64,000 nucleotides of DNA from Micromonospora sp. RHAY321. Its GTDB lineage: Bacteria; Actinomycetota; Actinomycetes; Mycobacteriales; Micromonosporaceae. The stretch is taken from positions 1 to 64,000 of the forward strand of contig NZ_JAMHIW010000004.1 in NCBI RefSeq assembly GCF_023896955.1. Direction: 5' to 3'. Under the pieces are notes generated by a model that ran no database searches, had not been told where the DNA came from, and saw only the letters and a program-made list of their open reading frames with translations. How positions within the stretch are numbered: position 1 is the first letter of the stretch; the number at the start of each line of letters is the position of its first letter. A program made the translations under genes and the position numbers. This document shows, piece by piece, positions 1-9,321 of this stretch.

Positions 1-14
1 CTGTCACCCCTGGA

Positions 15-3000
15 TCAGTTCGAACCGGTGACGGTGAAGGGCAGGGAAACGCGCGTCGTCGACGTGGAGCCCGCCAGCGTGACGCTGGCCGAGCCGGCCT
101 TCGCCGCCCCGGGAACGCTGACGGCAGCGCCGGAGATCACGCCGTCACCGTTCGCCCGGACGGTGCTGACCGCGAGGCCGTCACCAAAGTTGATCGTGAC
201 CGTCTCGTTCGGGGCGAACCCGGAACCGTCGACCGTGATCGAGGTGCCGCGCGGTCCCGCCGTCGTGGTGAGCGCCGCCGCCGGTTCGTACCTCCGCACC
301 TCCTGCTGCTCGGTCACCTGGACGGTGGCCGTCGCCGGGGTCCGGGAGGACGCGCCGGTGGCGGTGACCGAGTACCGGCCAGGCTGCGCGTCGTCCGACG
401 TCGCGACCGAGGCTCGTACCGCTCCCGCCGCCGACGCCGCGACCTTCATGGTCCGGGCCGGACTGGTGCCGAGAGTGACGGTCACCTGCTCGCCGGCAGC
501 GAACCCGCTGCCGTTGACGGTGATCGTGTCACCGGTGGTGGTGGACGCGGACACCGCGATCGCCGGCTGGCGGTTGGCACCCGCCACGGTCACGGTGAAC
601 GTCCGGGTGCTGCTCGACAGCGTGTCCCACGCCGTGACGTGCACCGTGTAGGTGCCCGCCTGCGCGTAGGTGTGTTGGCCGCTCAGCGCACCGTCCTGAC
701 CGATCGTGACGTCGTCCGGAATCGTGCCGTCACCCCACTGGACGCGGGCGTGGTAGCCGGTGGCGCCGGGGACGCCGCCGGTCACCGAGCCGAGCTTCGC
801 CGAGAGGACCTGACCGGCGTCGACCGTCTGGTCGCCCGGGGCGACGGTCGCCAGCGCGGGGGCGGGCGTGCCGTCGTCGGCGATGGCGAACACGTGGATC
901 CTTCCCTCCGAGCCGGGGTTGCCGGTCTGCGTCGGGAGGGTCACCGAGACGAGCGTCCGGCCCGCCGGGATCTGGTACGGCGCGGTGGCGAACAGGAACG
1001 GCTGGGCGCCGTCCCGGCTCGTACCGCTCAGCCGGTACGCGGCCTTGGCGACGACGGTGTTGCCGTAGGACGGGGTGCCGTTGGCGTTGCCGCCCAGCGT
1101 CCAGTCACTCATCTGGATCGGGATGCTGGCGGTGCTGCCGTCGCTGAACGTCGCCGTGCCGGTGGTGCTCTGGTTGCCCTGCGTACCGGCGCCGATGAAC
1201 GAGATGCTCCTGGCGTCGGCCGGCAGGTTGAGCACGACCGTCTTGCCGTTGCCGGTGGCGTTGTCGGGCTGACCCGCGGGGATCACCGGCAGCGTGAAGT
1301 TCAGTGCCGTGCCCGGCACCTGGTGCCGCTGGCCCTGGGTCACGCCGGCCGCCGTCAGGGCGGCCCGCGAGTACGCCCACGACTTGGCGTCGCAGTTCGC
1401 CGCGAGGGTGCCCTCGTCGCCGACGCAGACGGTGTCGAACGCGGCGGCGAGCCCGGAGGGCGGCGCGTAGGTCACGTCGACGCCGACCGTCGCCGAGCTC
1501 TGACCGGTGCCGTCGGTCACCGTGACGCTCGCCTGGTGGTGTCCCGGCGTGGCGTACGTGTGTGACCCACTGACGCTGTAGACAGCCCGCGAGCTCAGCG
1601 TCAGGGTGCCCTCGGTGGCCGGTGAGCCGTCACCCCAGTCGATCGTGGCCTTGTAGCCGGTGGCGTTGCCGCCGGTGACGGAGGCCAGCGGCATCGACAC
1701 GGGTACGCCCGAGGTCGCGTGCACGCTGCCCGCGGCGGTCACCGTGATGTCGCCACCACCGAGTTCGAGGTCGCCTCCGGCGAGCAGCTCGATCTCGGCG
1801 AGGTTCGTCTGCGCGGCGCCGACGGTCTTCGTCACGGCGAGGCGGAACTGCGCGTACCGGCCCGGATCGCTGATCGTGAACGGGCGGGTCTGGTTACGCC
1901 ACGGGAACACCTCGTCGCTGCGGGAGTCGACGGTGCTCCAGGTGATGCCGTCGTTGGAACCCTGCAGCCGCCAGGCCGCGGGGTCGCCGGCGGCCGCACC
2001 GGAGGTGATGGTGTAGTACCTCGGCTTCTGCTTGCCACCCCGGAAGGCCCAGCCGACCTGGGGCGTGGCGGAGGTGAACGTCAGCTGCGTGGTCGACGAG
2101 TCGTCGAACAGCTTCGACGCGTCCTCACCGCCACCGGCGGTCGCGGTGCCGAGGCCGGGGCCGGTGGTGTCCTGCAGTGGCTGGGGCGCCTCGTCACCCT
2201 TGGTCAGTGACGGCGGCGCGTCGTTCTTGCCGCTGCCCCAGGACGACGGGTTGGGGCCCATCTGGAAGTCGATCGTGCCGCCCTTGGCGAGCGCGGACAC
2301 GTCGAGGGACACCTCACGCTGCTTCTTACCGTTGACCTCGACGCCCTGCACGTACACGTTCTTGGTGCTGTTGTTCGACGCGTTGACGACGATGTCGCCG
2401 CTCGTACGGTGGACCGTCATCCTGCTGAACTGCGGCGACCCGATGGCCCAGTGGGCCGACCCGGCCTGCAGCGGGTAGATGCCCAGCGAGCTGAGGACGT
2501 ACCAGGCCGACATCTCGCCGTTGTCCTCGTCGCCCAGGTAGCCCTGGCCGATCTCGCTGCCCACGTAGAGGCGTTGCAGGATCTCGCGCACGATCGCCTG
2601 CGTGCGGGCCGGCGCACCCGCGACGGCGTACATGTACGGGATGTGGTGCGACGGTTGGTTGCTCATGCCGAGCTGCCCCATCCGCACCGCCTGCGCCTCG
2701 AGCATCTCGTGGATCGTGCCGCCGTACCCGCCGGGGCGGTCGGCCTTCTCCGGGGTGGAGAAGAACTCGTCGAGCTTGTCGCGCAGCGCCTTCTGGCCGC
2801 CGTACAGGTTGACCAGTCCCTGGCCGTCCTGCTGGGCGGTGAAGGCGAAGTTCCACCCGTTGGTCTCGGTGTAGACGCCACCCCAGTCCAGCGGGTCGCC
2901 CGCGAGGAAGTTACCGGCGGCGTCGCGGCCCTGGAAGAGCTTCGTCTTCGGGTCGAAGAGGTGGACGTAGTTGCGGGCGCGCTCCAGGAAGTACCGGGAC

Positions 3001-5624
3001 TCCTCCTTGAGCCGCTCGCGCTCCGACTTCGGCGTCGCCGGGTCCTTGGCCAGGGCCGCACCCATGTTGCCGATGCCGAAGTCGTTGATGAAGCCCTCCA
3101 GCGCCCACGAGACCGACTCGCCGGTGGAGGTGGGCGTGTAGCCGAGGAACAACGAGCTCTCGATGCCCTTGCGGCCGACCGCGCTTCGCCCGGACGCGAC
3201 GGTCGCGTCCTTGACCGCCGCGTCGTACGCCGCCAGCGGGTCGGGCAGCTTGACCCCGGTGAGGTACGCCTGGGCCAGTGCGACGTTCGCGCTGGTGCCG
3301 GTCATCAGGTCGGCGTAGCCGGGCGACGACCAGCGGGCGATCCAGCCGCCGTCGCGGTAGTGCTGGACGAAGCCGTCGGAGATCCTGGCGGCGACGTCCG
3401 GGTACAGCAGCGCGTAGGCGGGCCACACGGTGCGGTAGGTGTCCCAGAAGCCGTTGTTGACGTAGATCTGCCCGTCGACGATCTTCGCGCCGGTGCGGGT
3501 GGGGGTCGACGTGCCGGTGGGGGCCGACACCGGGCTCGCGTACTGCCAGCGCGGCGCGGCGGCGGTGCCGGTGTTCTCCGACTGCGAGTTCGGGTACAGG
3601 TTCAGCCGGTACAGGTTGGAGTACATCGTCACCAGCTGCGCCTCGGTCGCGCCCTGCACCTCCACCCGGCCGAGTCGGTCCTTCCATGCCTCGGTGGCGG
3701 CGGCGTGGACCTGGTCGAAGGTCCTGCCGGTGACCTCCAGGTCGAGATTCCGGTGGGCCTGGTCGACCGAGAGGAACGAGGTCGCGATGCGCATCGTCAC
3801 CTCCCGGTTCCCGGTGACGTCGAAGGTGGCGGACGTCGCTGACGACGCCGTCGGCGCGCGGTCGAAGGCGCCGGACACGAACATGCGGGTCCGGCCGGCC
3901 GACAGGCCGCTTCCGTTGTCGACCCAGCCGGTGAACGTGCCGTCGGCGCCGATGGTGAACGTGCCGTTGTAGAAGACGAGGCTTCCGGTCGCCGGCCCGG
4001 ACGGGAAGGTGAACCGCATGATCCCGGCGTGGTCGGTCGGCGACATCTCGGCGACCAGACCGTTCTGCAGCGCGACGCGGTAGAGGTCCGGCTGCGCCGT
4101 CTCGTCGTCGTGGCTGAAGGCGAGAGCCCGGCTGGAGGGCGGCCCGGTGAGAGGACGGTCGCCCGCCACCGGCATCACCGACATCTGGTTGCGGTCACCC
4201 ATCCACGGGCTGGGCTCGTGCGAGATCGCGAGACCCTGCAGCGTCGGCAGGTTGGCGGCGTTGTTGACCCGGTGGTACTGGTACTCCCACGAGTCGGACG
4301 TGGCGTCGGTGACCGGCGTGAAGAAGTTGAAGCCGTTCGGCACCGAGGTGATCGGCAGGTTGTTGCCGCGCGAGAACCCACCCGTCGAGTTGGTGCCGCG
4401 CCGGGTGTCGACGTAGTTGGTCAGCCGTGAGCCGTCGATGGACGCCGGCGAGCCGGTCACCTGCACGTCGTCGAGCCAGCCCTGGAACCGGGTCTCACCG
4501 GTGGCCTGCGGGTTGTCGTAGGCGAGCAGGATGCGGTCGATCGTCTTGCCGCGCGCGAGGGCGCCGACGTCGGTCTGCACCGCGTTCCACTGATCGGCGT
4601 AGAGCACCTTCGACGCACCCTGCCCCGCAGCGGTGAGCGAGTAGCCGTGCTGGTCGACCGGGGAACGGCCGCTCAGGTAGCTGCCGTCGGTGAAGTGCAG
4701 GTCGACGGCCGTGTAGGTGGACGGGTACCGGCCGTCGTGGCCGGTGAACTCCGGGAAGATCTTGTAGGACAGCCGGGTCGCCGGGCCGACCGGGATGTCG
4801 ACGTCGAAGAGCTTGTTGGTCCCGTACGCGCGGCCGTCGCCTTCGGCGCCACCGGCGTACCGCAGCGCGGCCAGTCCGGTGAAACCGGCCTCGGGCTTCG
4901 TGGTGTAGCCGCCGTTCGGACCGGCGCCGACCTCGCTGACCATCGGGGTGGCCGGCGGCCTGACGTTCGATCCGTCGCTGATGTTCCAGTCGGCCAGTTG
5001 GACCAGGGGGTCACCAGAGTTCGCGGTGACGCTCAGCCGGTAGTAGCCGTAGGCGGTGGTGTTGGTGAAGTTGTAGATGTTGGTGGCGAACCGTCCGCTG
5101 AACTTCTCGCCGGCCCGCCGGTCCAGGTCGGTCCAGGTGCTGCCGTCGTTCGAGCCCTGCACGACGAAGTCTCTGGGGTCGCGGTTCGGTGCGTCGTCCG
5201 CCGAGGTCAGCGAGTACCGCACCACCTTCGCGGGCTCGGCGAGCCGGTACGTCACCCAGCCGGTCGAGGCGAACACCAGCCACTTCGTCGACGAGTCGCC
5301 GTCCTTGAGGTTCGCGGCGATCTCGTTCGGCGGGTTCTCGGCGCTCGCGGTCACCGCGCTGACCTGGTCGAGCAGGCTGCCTGGCAGTGTGGTGACGGTT
5401 CCGCTCAGGTTTCCCTGGAGCGGCTTTCCGTTCGGGCCGACCTCCACGGTGGTCGTGGCGGGCTGCGGGTCGGCCGACTCGAACGACGAGCTGAAGTTGC
5501 CGGGCGCAGCCGCGCTGGGCGCGGCGCTGGCCAGGGGTGCGGCGACGAGCAACCCCACCGGGAGCAGGACCGCGGTTGTCGCGGCGAGCAGTCGTGTGGA
5601 GCGCGCGAGGGGGGAATGCGACAT
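15..5624 (-). CDS. Secreted multidomain GH92 (alpha-mannosidase family) protein
   Basis: This 1869-residue exported protein starts at an ATG that gives a clear Sec signal peptide (MSHSPLARSTRLL, then a hydrophobic run to about residue 36). An F5/8C-type sugar-binding domain follows at about 75-220, then a galactose-binding-like stretch and the GH92 N-lobe from about 400 (LTNYVDTRRGTNSTGGFSRG). The GH92 catalytic domain shows the hallmarks SNQPSHHIPYMY and GDEDNGEMSAWYVLSSLGIYP. A second F5/8C domain, two PKD domains around a carbohydrate-binding-like domain, and two C-terminal IPT-like repeats (VNGSGFAAGEQVTV, VDGSGFAPNETVTI) complete it. GH92 enzymes are calcium-dependent exo-acting mannosidases. 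Residue 990 is Gln where most GH92 proteins have the general acid Glu (NEPSHH), so phosphomannose or another activated leaving group may be the substrate. The family call is firm; the substrate is inferred. Confidence 0.93.
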   Translation of the reverse strand: MSHSPLARSTRLLAATTAVLLPVGLLVAAPLASAAPSAAAPGNFSSSFESADPQPATTTVEVGPNGKPLQGNLSGTVTTLPGSLLDQVSAVTASAENPPNEIAANLKDGDSSTKWLVFASTGWVTYRLAEPAKVVRYSLTSADDAPNRDPRDFVVQGSNDGSTWTDLDRRAGEKFSGRFATNIYNFTNTTAYGYYRLSVTANSGDPLVQLADWNISDGSNVRPPATPMVSEVGAGPNGGYTTKPEAGFTGLAALRYAGGAEGDGRAYGTNKLFDVDIPVGPATRLSYKIFPEFTGHDGRYPSTYTAVDLHFTDGSYLSGRSPVDQHGYSLTAAGQGASKVLYADQWNAVQTDVGALARGKTIDRILLAYDNPQATGETRFQGWLDDVQVTGSPASIDGSRLTNYVDTRRGTNSTGGFSRGNNLPITSVPNGFNFFTPVTDATSDSWEYQYHRVNNAANLPTLQGLAISHEPSPWMGDRNQMSVMPVAGDRPLTGPPSSRALAFSHDDETAQPDLYRVALQNGLVAEMSPTDHAGIMRFTFPSGPATGSLVFYNGTFTIGADGTFTGWVDNGSGLSAGRTRMFVSGAFDRAPTASSATSATFDVTGNREVTMRIATSFLSVDQAHRNLDLEVTGRTFDQVHAAATEAWKDRLGRVEVQGATEAQLVTMYSNLYRLNLYPNSQSENTGTAAAPRWQYASPVSAPTGTSTPTRTGAKIVDGQIYVNNGFWDTYRTVWPAYALLYPDVAARISDGFVQHYRDGGWIARWSSPGYADLMTGTSANVALAQAYLTGVKLPDPLAAYDAAVKDATVASGRSAVGRKGIESSLFLGYTPTSTGESVSWALEGFINDFGIGNMGAALAKDPATPKSERERLKEESRYFLERARNYVHLFDPKTKLFQGRDAAGNFLAGDPLDWGGVYTETNGWNFAFTAQQDGQGLVNLYGGQKALRDKLDEFFSTPEKADRPGGYGGTIHEMLEAQAVRMGQLGMSNQPSHHIPYMYAVAGAPARTQAIVREILQRLYVGSEIGQGYLGDEDNGEMSAWYVLSSLGIYPLQAGSAHWAIGSPQFSRMTVHRTSGDIVVNASNNSTKNVYVQGVEVNGKKQREVSLDVSALAKGGTIDFQMGPNPSSWGSGKNDAPPSLTKGDEAPQPLQDTTGPGLGTATAGGGEDASKLFDDSSTTQLTFTSATPQVGWAFRGGKQKPRYYTITSGAAAGDPAAWRLQGSNDGITWSTVDSRSDEVFPWRNQTRPFTISDPGRYAQFRLAVTKTVGAAQTNLAEIELLAGGDLELGGGDITVTAAGSVHATSGVPVSMPLASVTGGNATGYKATIDWGDGSPATEGTLTLSSRAVYSVSGSHTYATPGHHQASVTVTDGTGQSSATVGVDVTYAPPSGLAAAFDTVCVGDEGTLAANCDAKSWAYSRAALTAAGVTQGQRHQVPGTALNFTLPVIPAGQPDNATGNGKTVVLNLPADARSISFIGAGTQGNQSTTGTATFSDGSTASIPIQMSDWTLGGNANGTPSYGNTVVAKAAYRLSGTSRDGAQPFLFATAPYQIPAGRTLVSVTLPTQTGNPGSEGRIHVFAIADDGTPAPALATVAPGDQTVDAGQVLSAKLGSVTGGVPGATGYHARVQWGDGTIPDDVTIGQDGALSGQHTYAQAGTYTVHVTAWDTLSSSTRTFTVTVAGANRQPAIAVSASTTTGDTITVNGSGFAAGEQVTVTLGTSPARTMKVAASAAGAVRASVATSDDAQPGRYSVTATGASSRTPATATVQVTEQQEVRRYEPAAALTTTAGPRGTSITVDGSGFAPNETVTINFGDGLAVSTVRANGDGVISGAAVSVPGAAKAGSASVTLAGSTSTTRVSLPFTVTGSN

Positions 5625-5724
5625 AGGGCAGGGCCTTTCGCCTCGAACCGGGTCGAGTACGTCAAACGTCTGGGCAGAGTGGAACGGGACTGCTGCGGCC
5701 GGTCCTGACATCGTTGTCATGAGG

Positions 5725-5737
5725 GTTCGTGACGAAC
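5725..5737. promoter_or_regulatory. Putative operator upstream of the GH92 gene
   Basis: A perfect inverted repeat, GTTCG-TGA-CGAAC, lies between the predicted promoter and the GH92 start codon. A second dyad, ACGT-CAA-ACGT, sits closer to the start at 5659-5669. Their position in the likely 5' leader suits a LacI- or GntR-type repressor, but no regulator gene is adjacent. Confidence 0.45.
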
Positions 5738-5764
5738 GAAGGAGGAGCCGGTGGACTGTCGCTG

Positions 5765-5794
5765 ATAGTTCCGGGCGGACCACGGCCGTGTCAA
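5765..5794 (-). promoter_or_regulatory. Predicted housekeeping promoter of the GH92 gene
   Basis: On the minus strand TTGACA (5794-5789) and AACTAT (5770-5765) are separated by 18 bases, close to the actinobacterial HrdB-type consensus. Transcription would start about 130 bases before the GH92 start codon, leaving a leader that contains the two dyads. Confidence 0.5.
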
Positions 5795-5829
5795 CGGGTT
5801 GATCGGAGCGAAACCTGCGTCGCCTCGGA

Positions 5830-6243
5830 TCAGCCGACGAAGATACAGAACGGATGGCCCGACGGGTCCGCGAGGACGTAGAGCGGCTCGTCCGAGTCGT
5901 CCGTCCGGTCGAGCAGCAGGCGCGCCCCGAGCGACTCCGCCCTCTCCCGCTGCCGCTGCAACTCCTCGACACTGGACACGGTGAGGTCGAGGTGCATCTG
6001 CATCGGGACGTCATGCTCGGGCCACGTCGTACGCTCCAGACGCTCCACCTGCTGAAACGCCAGCTGGGGGGAATCACTCGCGTCCACGAGAACGAGCCAG
6101 TCGGCGTCGTCCGCAGCGCCGTCGGCAGGAGGTTCGTCGCCGTTGCGGTATCGCAGCCCCAGCAGCTGCCGATAGAACTCGGCCAGTTCCCGGGTGTTGG
6201 TGGTGTCGATGACGGTGTGCAGCAGATGCGGATACTCAGCCAT
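5830..6243 (-). CDS. VOC/glyoxalase-fold protein
   Basis: A 137-residue single VOC domain protein. The paired beta-alpha-beta-beta-beta modules can be seen from HTVIDTTNTRELAEFYRQLLGLRYR at the N-terminus to LADPSGHPFCIFVG at the C-terminus. Members bind a metal and act as dioxygenases, glyoxalases, or antibiotic-binding or resistance proteins; nothing here fixes the substrate. The ATG at 6243 is preferred over an upstream in-frame Met because MAEYPHLL matches the usual N-terminus of the family and a GAGGATGCGGAG stretch precedes it. It is divergent from the serine hydrolase. Confidence 0.85.
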   Translation of the reverse strand: MAEYPHLLHTVIDTTNTRELAEFYRQLLGLRYRNGDEPPADGAADDADWLVLVDASDSPQLAFQQVERLERTTWPEHDVPMQMHLDLTVSSVEELQRQRERAESLGARLLLDRTDDSDEPLYVLADPSGHPFCIFVG

Positions 6244-6294
6244 CTCCGCATCCTCACGCACGGCGTGGCCGTTCGCCCGTCGAGCGGAGGCACC

Positions 6295-7704
6295 GTGACA
6301 TGGCATGATCCTGCCGTGCGTATCGATCGTCGTTCGATGCTGGGCCTCGGCCTCTCCGCCGCCGCCGTGGCGCTCACCGGCTGCCAGGCGAAGACCCCGG
6401 CGGAGCAGGCGGGTTCGTGGCAGACCCCGACTGAGCCCGTGGCCGGTCAGGGCGGCTCCGCCGGCCGCATCGTGCGTACGCCCAGGACGCTCACCCAACG
6501 CCTGACCGGCGTCCTCAACGTCCACCTGCAGCCCACCAGCCAGAACCCCTCGCACCCCACGTACGCCGGCGCCGTGGCGCTCGCCCTCACCGGCGGGCAG
6601 ACGAGCGGGCAGGCGACCGTCGGCGAGGCGCTCCGCTTCGATGCCGGGCCGGTGCTCCTGCCGGCCGCGCAGCGCGTCCGGATGCGCCCCGACTCCATCT
6701 TCGACCTCGCGTCGATCACGAAGGTCTACACGTCCATCCTCGTCCTCCAGCAGGTCGAGCAGGGTCGCCTCGACCTGGACGCCCCCGTGGTGCGCTACCT
6801 GCCCGAGTTCACCGGCGCCGGCAAGTCGGCCGTCACCGTGGCGATGCTCCTGGCGCACACCAGCGGGCTGCCCGTGGGCGCCAGCGTCACCGGCTATCCC
6901 ACCCTCGCCGAGAAGTGGAAGGCGGTCCTGGCCACCCCGCTGGTCAGCGGCAGCGTGCCCGGTCGGGTGTTCCGCTACTCCAGCGTCGGCCTGATGGTCG
7001 CCGGCAAGCTCGTCGAGAAGGTCACCGGCCAACGCCTCGACCAGGCACTCAAGAGCGGCCTGACCGACCCGCTCGGCCTGAGGTGGACCGGCTTCAACCC
7101 GAACACCTGGATCAGCAGCGCGGAACGGGCCGCCCGGATGGTCGCCACCGACGCCCGCTCCTCGCGCGGCCTCCTGCGCGGGGTCGTGCACGACGACGTC
7201 GCCAACCACCTCGGCGGCATCGCCGGGCACGCGGGGATCTTCAGCACCGCCGCGGAGGTCGCCGTCATCGGTCAGCTCCTGCTCGACGGCGGCACCTACG
7301 GTGGACGCCGGATCCTGGCCGAGAGCACGGTGCGCCGGATGCTGACCAACGCCAACGCCGGGCTGCCGGCCGTCGACCCCGAACGACCCCGCCGCACCTC
7401 CGACCACGGACTCGGCGTGGTGCTCAACCAGCCGTGGTTCATGGGCCAGCTCAGCCGTGCGGGCACCTTCGGGCACACCGGCTTCACCGGCACCTCGCTC
7501 CTGGTCGACCCGACCCGCAGGCTCGTGTTCGTCCTTCTCACCAACCGCGCCCACCCCAACTGGAGCTGGGCCAACCCCGACCCGGTACGCGTCGCCGCCG
7601 CCGACGAGGTGGCCCGCTGGCACACCCAGCAGACCACCACCGGCCCACAGCGATCGGGGCGTCAGGGGTCGGCCACACCGTCGCCGCCGCCCCGTGGGCG
7701 ATAG
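6295..7704 (+). CDS. Tat-exported lipoprotein, class C beta-lactamase-family serine hydrolase
   Basis: A 469-residue protein with an RRSMLGLGLSAAAVALTGC leader. The twin arginines suggest Tat export and the LTGC lipobox suggests lipidation at Cys30. The beta-lactamase/DD-peptidase fold shows SITK with nucleophile Ser140 in SxxK, a YSSVG element in the YxN position, and HTG near the C-terminus in the KTG position. Such proteins are peptidases or esterases acting on D-amino-acid peptides or small esters outside the membrane; this one is not necessarily a beta-lactamase. GTG at 6295 follows GCGGAGG by four bases. A second GTG at 6316 lacks a ribosome site. Confidence 0.88.
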   Translation: MTWHDPAVRIDRRSMLGLGLSAAAVALTGCQAKTPAEQAGSWQTPTEPVAGQGGSAGRIVRTPRTLTQRLTGVLNVHLQPTSQNPSHPTYAGAVALALTGGQTSGQATVGEALRFDAGPVLLPAAQRVRMRPDSIFDLASITKVYTSILVLQQVEQGRLDLDAPVVRYLPEFTGAGKSAVTVAMLLAHTSGLPVGASVTGYPTLAEKWKAVLATPLVSGSVPGRVFRYSSVGLMVAGKLVEKVTGQRLDQALKSGLTDPLGLRWTGFNPNTWISSAERAARMVATDARSSRGLLRGVVHDDVANHLGGIAGHAGIFSTAAEVAVIGQLLLDGGTYGGRRILAESTVRRMLTNANAGLPAVDPERPRRTSDHGLGVVLNQPWFMGQLSRAGTFGHTGFTGTSLLVDPTRRLVFVLLTNRAHPNWSWANPDPVRVAAADEVARWHTQQTTTGPQRSGRQGSATPSPPPRGR

Positions 7705-7815
7705 GCCGCGGCCTGCCGAGAGCTGAGCCCTCCCGCGCCTACGACTCCTCCGACGGCCTCCACGGTCCACCGGCCGGCGTCCAGGCTGGAGCGGACGACT
7801 GCGACAGCCACTCTT

Positions 7816-7826
7816 CGAAAGTTTCG
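7816..7826. promoter_or_regulatory. CGAAA-N-TTTCG palindrome upstream of the GH10 xylanase
   Basis: A perfect CGAAAGTTTCG palindrome lies about 60 bases upstream of the predicted -35 box. A CGAAA-N-TTTCG element is known in front of xylanolytic genes in streptomycetes, where LacI-type regulators are thought to act. Matching it here is recall, not a search. Confidence 0.5.
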
Positions 7827-7865
7827 GTCCCGGGTTGATCGGGGCACCGCAGCTCACCCGAGGAA

Positions 7866-7930
7866 TTTCCGGAAGTCCTCGTGGTTGACGAGGGACATCG
7901 ATCCCCTTAATGTTTCGAGCAAGTTTCCGG
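7866..7930 (+). promoter_or_regulatory. Promoter and operator region of the GH10 xylanase
   Basis: TTGACG (7885-7890) and TAATGT (7908-7913) with 17-base spacing form a good HrdB-type promoter. TTTCCGGAAG (7866-7875) lies just upstream of the -35 and a further TTTCCGG half site (7924-7930) just downstream of the -10. Transcription from here would leave a leader of about 160 bases. The same TTTCCGGAA element precedes the GH11 xylanase promoter. Confidence 0.6.
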
Positions 7931-8079
7931 TCTCTGTCCGGAGCTACCGGCGCCACCCACGGTCATCGCGAACCTCCATGGCGCCCGGCGCCGACTCCCG
8001 CTCCCAGCCCCATCAGCACCGGGGCCGCACCCTCCAATCGATGATCGACTCTTGTCGATCGATGCCGAAGGGAAGGCAG

Positions 8080-9273
8080 ATGAAGCTCAGACGGTGGATC
8101 ACTGTCGGCGCGGTCGCGGTCGCGACCGCCGCGGCGGTGAACACGCTGCCGGCCACTGCGAACCGGCCCTACGACCCGACCGCACAGACCCTGGGCGCTC
8201 TCGGCCTGCGCCACGGCCTCCAGGTCGGCACCGCGGTCGACCTGGCGGCGCTCAACGACGCCAACGACCCGGAGTATCGCAGGCTGGCCGCCTCGGAGTT
8301 CTCCTCGGTCACCGCCGAGAACGCGATGAAGTGGGAGAGCCTGGAGCCCACCCGCGGTGCCTACGACTGGGCCGCGGCCGACCAGCTCGTCGAGTTCGCC
8401 AAACGCAACGGGCAGAGCGTGCGCGGCCACGTCCTGGTCTGGCACAACCAACTGCCCGCCTGGCTGACCAGTGGCGTCGCCGACGGCTCCATCACCAAGC
8501 AGGAGCTGCGCGAGCTGCTGCGCAAGCACATCACCACCGTCGTCAACCGGTACAAGGGCAAGATCTGGCAGTGGGACGTGGTCAACGAGGCGGTCAGCGA
8601 CCCCTGGGACACCCCGTCGACCCTGCACTACAAGGGCTTCTGGGCGCAGAACCTCGGGCCCGGCTACATCGCCGACGCGTTCCGCTGGGCGCGCGCCGCC
8701 GACCCCAGGGCGCTGCTGTTCTACAACGACTACAACATTGAGGCGTTCGGCTCGGGCAACCCGGCCGACGACAAGACACAGTTCGTCCACGACATGGTCA
8801 AGGGCCTGCTCGCGCAGCGCGTCCCGATCGACGGCGTCGGCTCCCAGGGCCACCTGGGCACCCAGTACGGCAACTACGACACCCTCCAGGTGACCGCGGC
8901 GCTGAAGAAGTTCGCCGCGCTCGGCGTCGCCACCGCGTTCACCGAGGTCGACGTCCGCAGCGAGCTGACCGAGGGGGTCCAGGCCGGCAACTCCGCCGAG
9001 ATCAACCCCAGGCTTCAGGCGGCGGCCGCCAACTTCAGCGTGCTGATGAAGGCCTGCCTCGCCGTACGCAGCTGCCTGTCGTACACCGTCTGGGGCTTCA
9101 CCGACCGGCACTCCTGGGTGCCGGGGTGGTTCAACGATCCGCCGCAGGGGATGGCCACCATCTACGACGAGAACTACCAACCCAAGCGGGCGTACCAGGA
9201 GCTGAAGTCCGACCTGATCTTCGCCGGGCCGCCGTACGTCCTGCCGCGCGTCGCGCCGAGGCCGCGCCACTGA
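8080..9273 (+). CDS. Secreted GH10 endo-1,4-beta-xylanase
   Basis: A 397-residue enzyme with a Sec signal peptide (MKLRRWITVGAVAVATAAAV) and a single GH10 TIM-barrel. The retaining-mechanism residues are visible: acid/base Glu170 in WQWDVVNEAV and nucleophile Glu289 in AFTEVDVR. The substrate motif HVLVWHNQLPAWL is also present. It cuts xylan backbones outside the cell. There is no carbohydrate-binding module after the catalytic domain, unlike many secreted GH10 enzymes. GGAAGG four bases ahead fixes the ATG. It probably works with the GH11 xylanase at 29830, which shares its promoter element. Confidence 0.96.
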   Translation: MKLRRWITVGAVAVATAAAVNTLPATANRPYDPTAQTLGALGLRHGLQVGTAVDLAALNDANDPEYRRLAASEFSSVTAENAMKWESLEPTRGAYDWAAADQLVEFAKRNGQSVRGHVLVWHNQLPAWLTSGVADGSITKQELRELLRKHITTVVNRYKGKIWQWDVVNEAVSDPWDTPSTLHYKGFWAQNLGPGYIADAFRWARAADPRALLFYNDYNIEAFGSGNPADDKTQFVHDMVKGLLAQRVPIDGVGSQGHLGTQYGNYDTLQVTAALKKFAALGVATAFTEVDVRSELTEGVQAGNSAEINPRLQAAAANFSVLMKACLAVRSCLSYTVWGFTDRHSWVPGWFNDPPQGMATIYDENYQPKRAYQELKSDLIFAGPPYVLPRVAPRPRH

Positions 9274-9321
9274 CCCGCCGGTTCGACTGAGCCGCGCAGT
9301 CGCCTGACCGAAACCACACCC

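Noticed and set aside
2409..3842. A 477-residue plus-strand open frame opposite the GH92 gene
   Set aside because: It has the compositional bias (Arg, Val, Gly, Leu) of antisense frames in GC-rich DNA, no ribosome site and no family pattern. Many similar shadows were left out.
5625..6377. The long minus-strand frame extending the GH92 protein upstream by 251 residues
   Set aside because: The extension is arginine/serine-rich, lies antisense or out of frame over the VOC gene and hides the clear signal peptide that starts at 5624.
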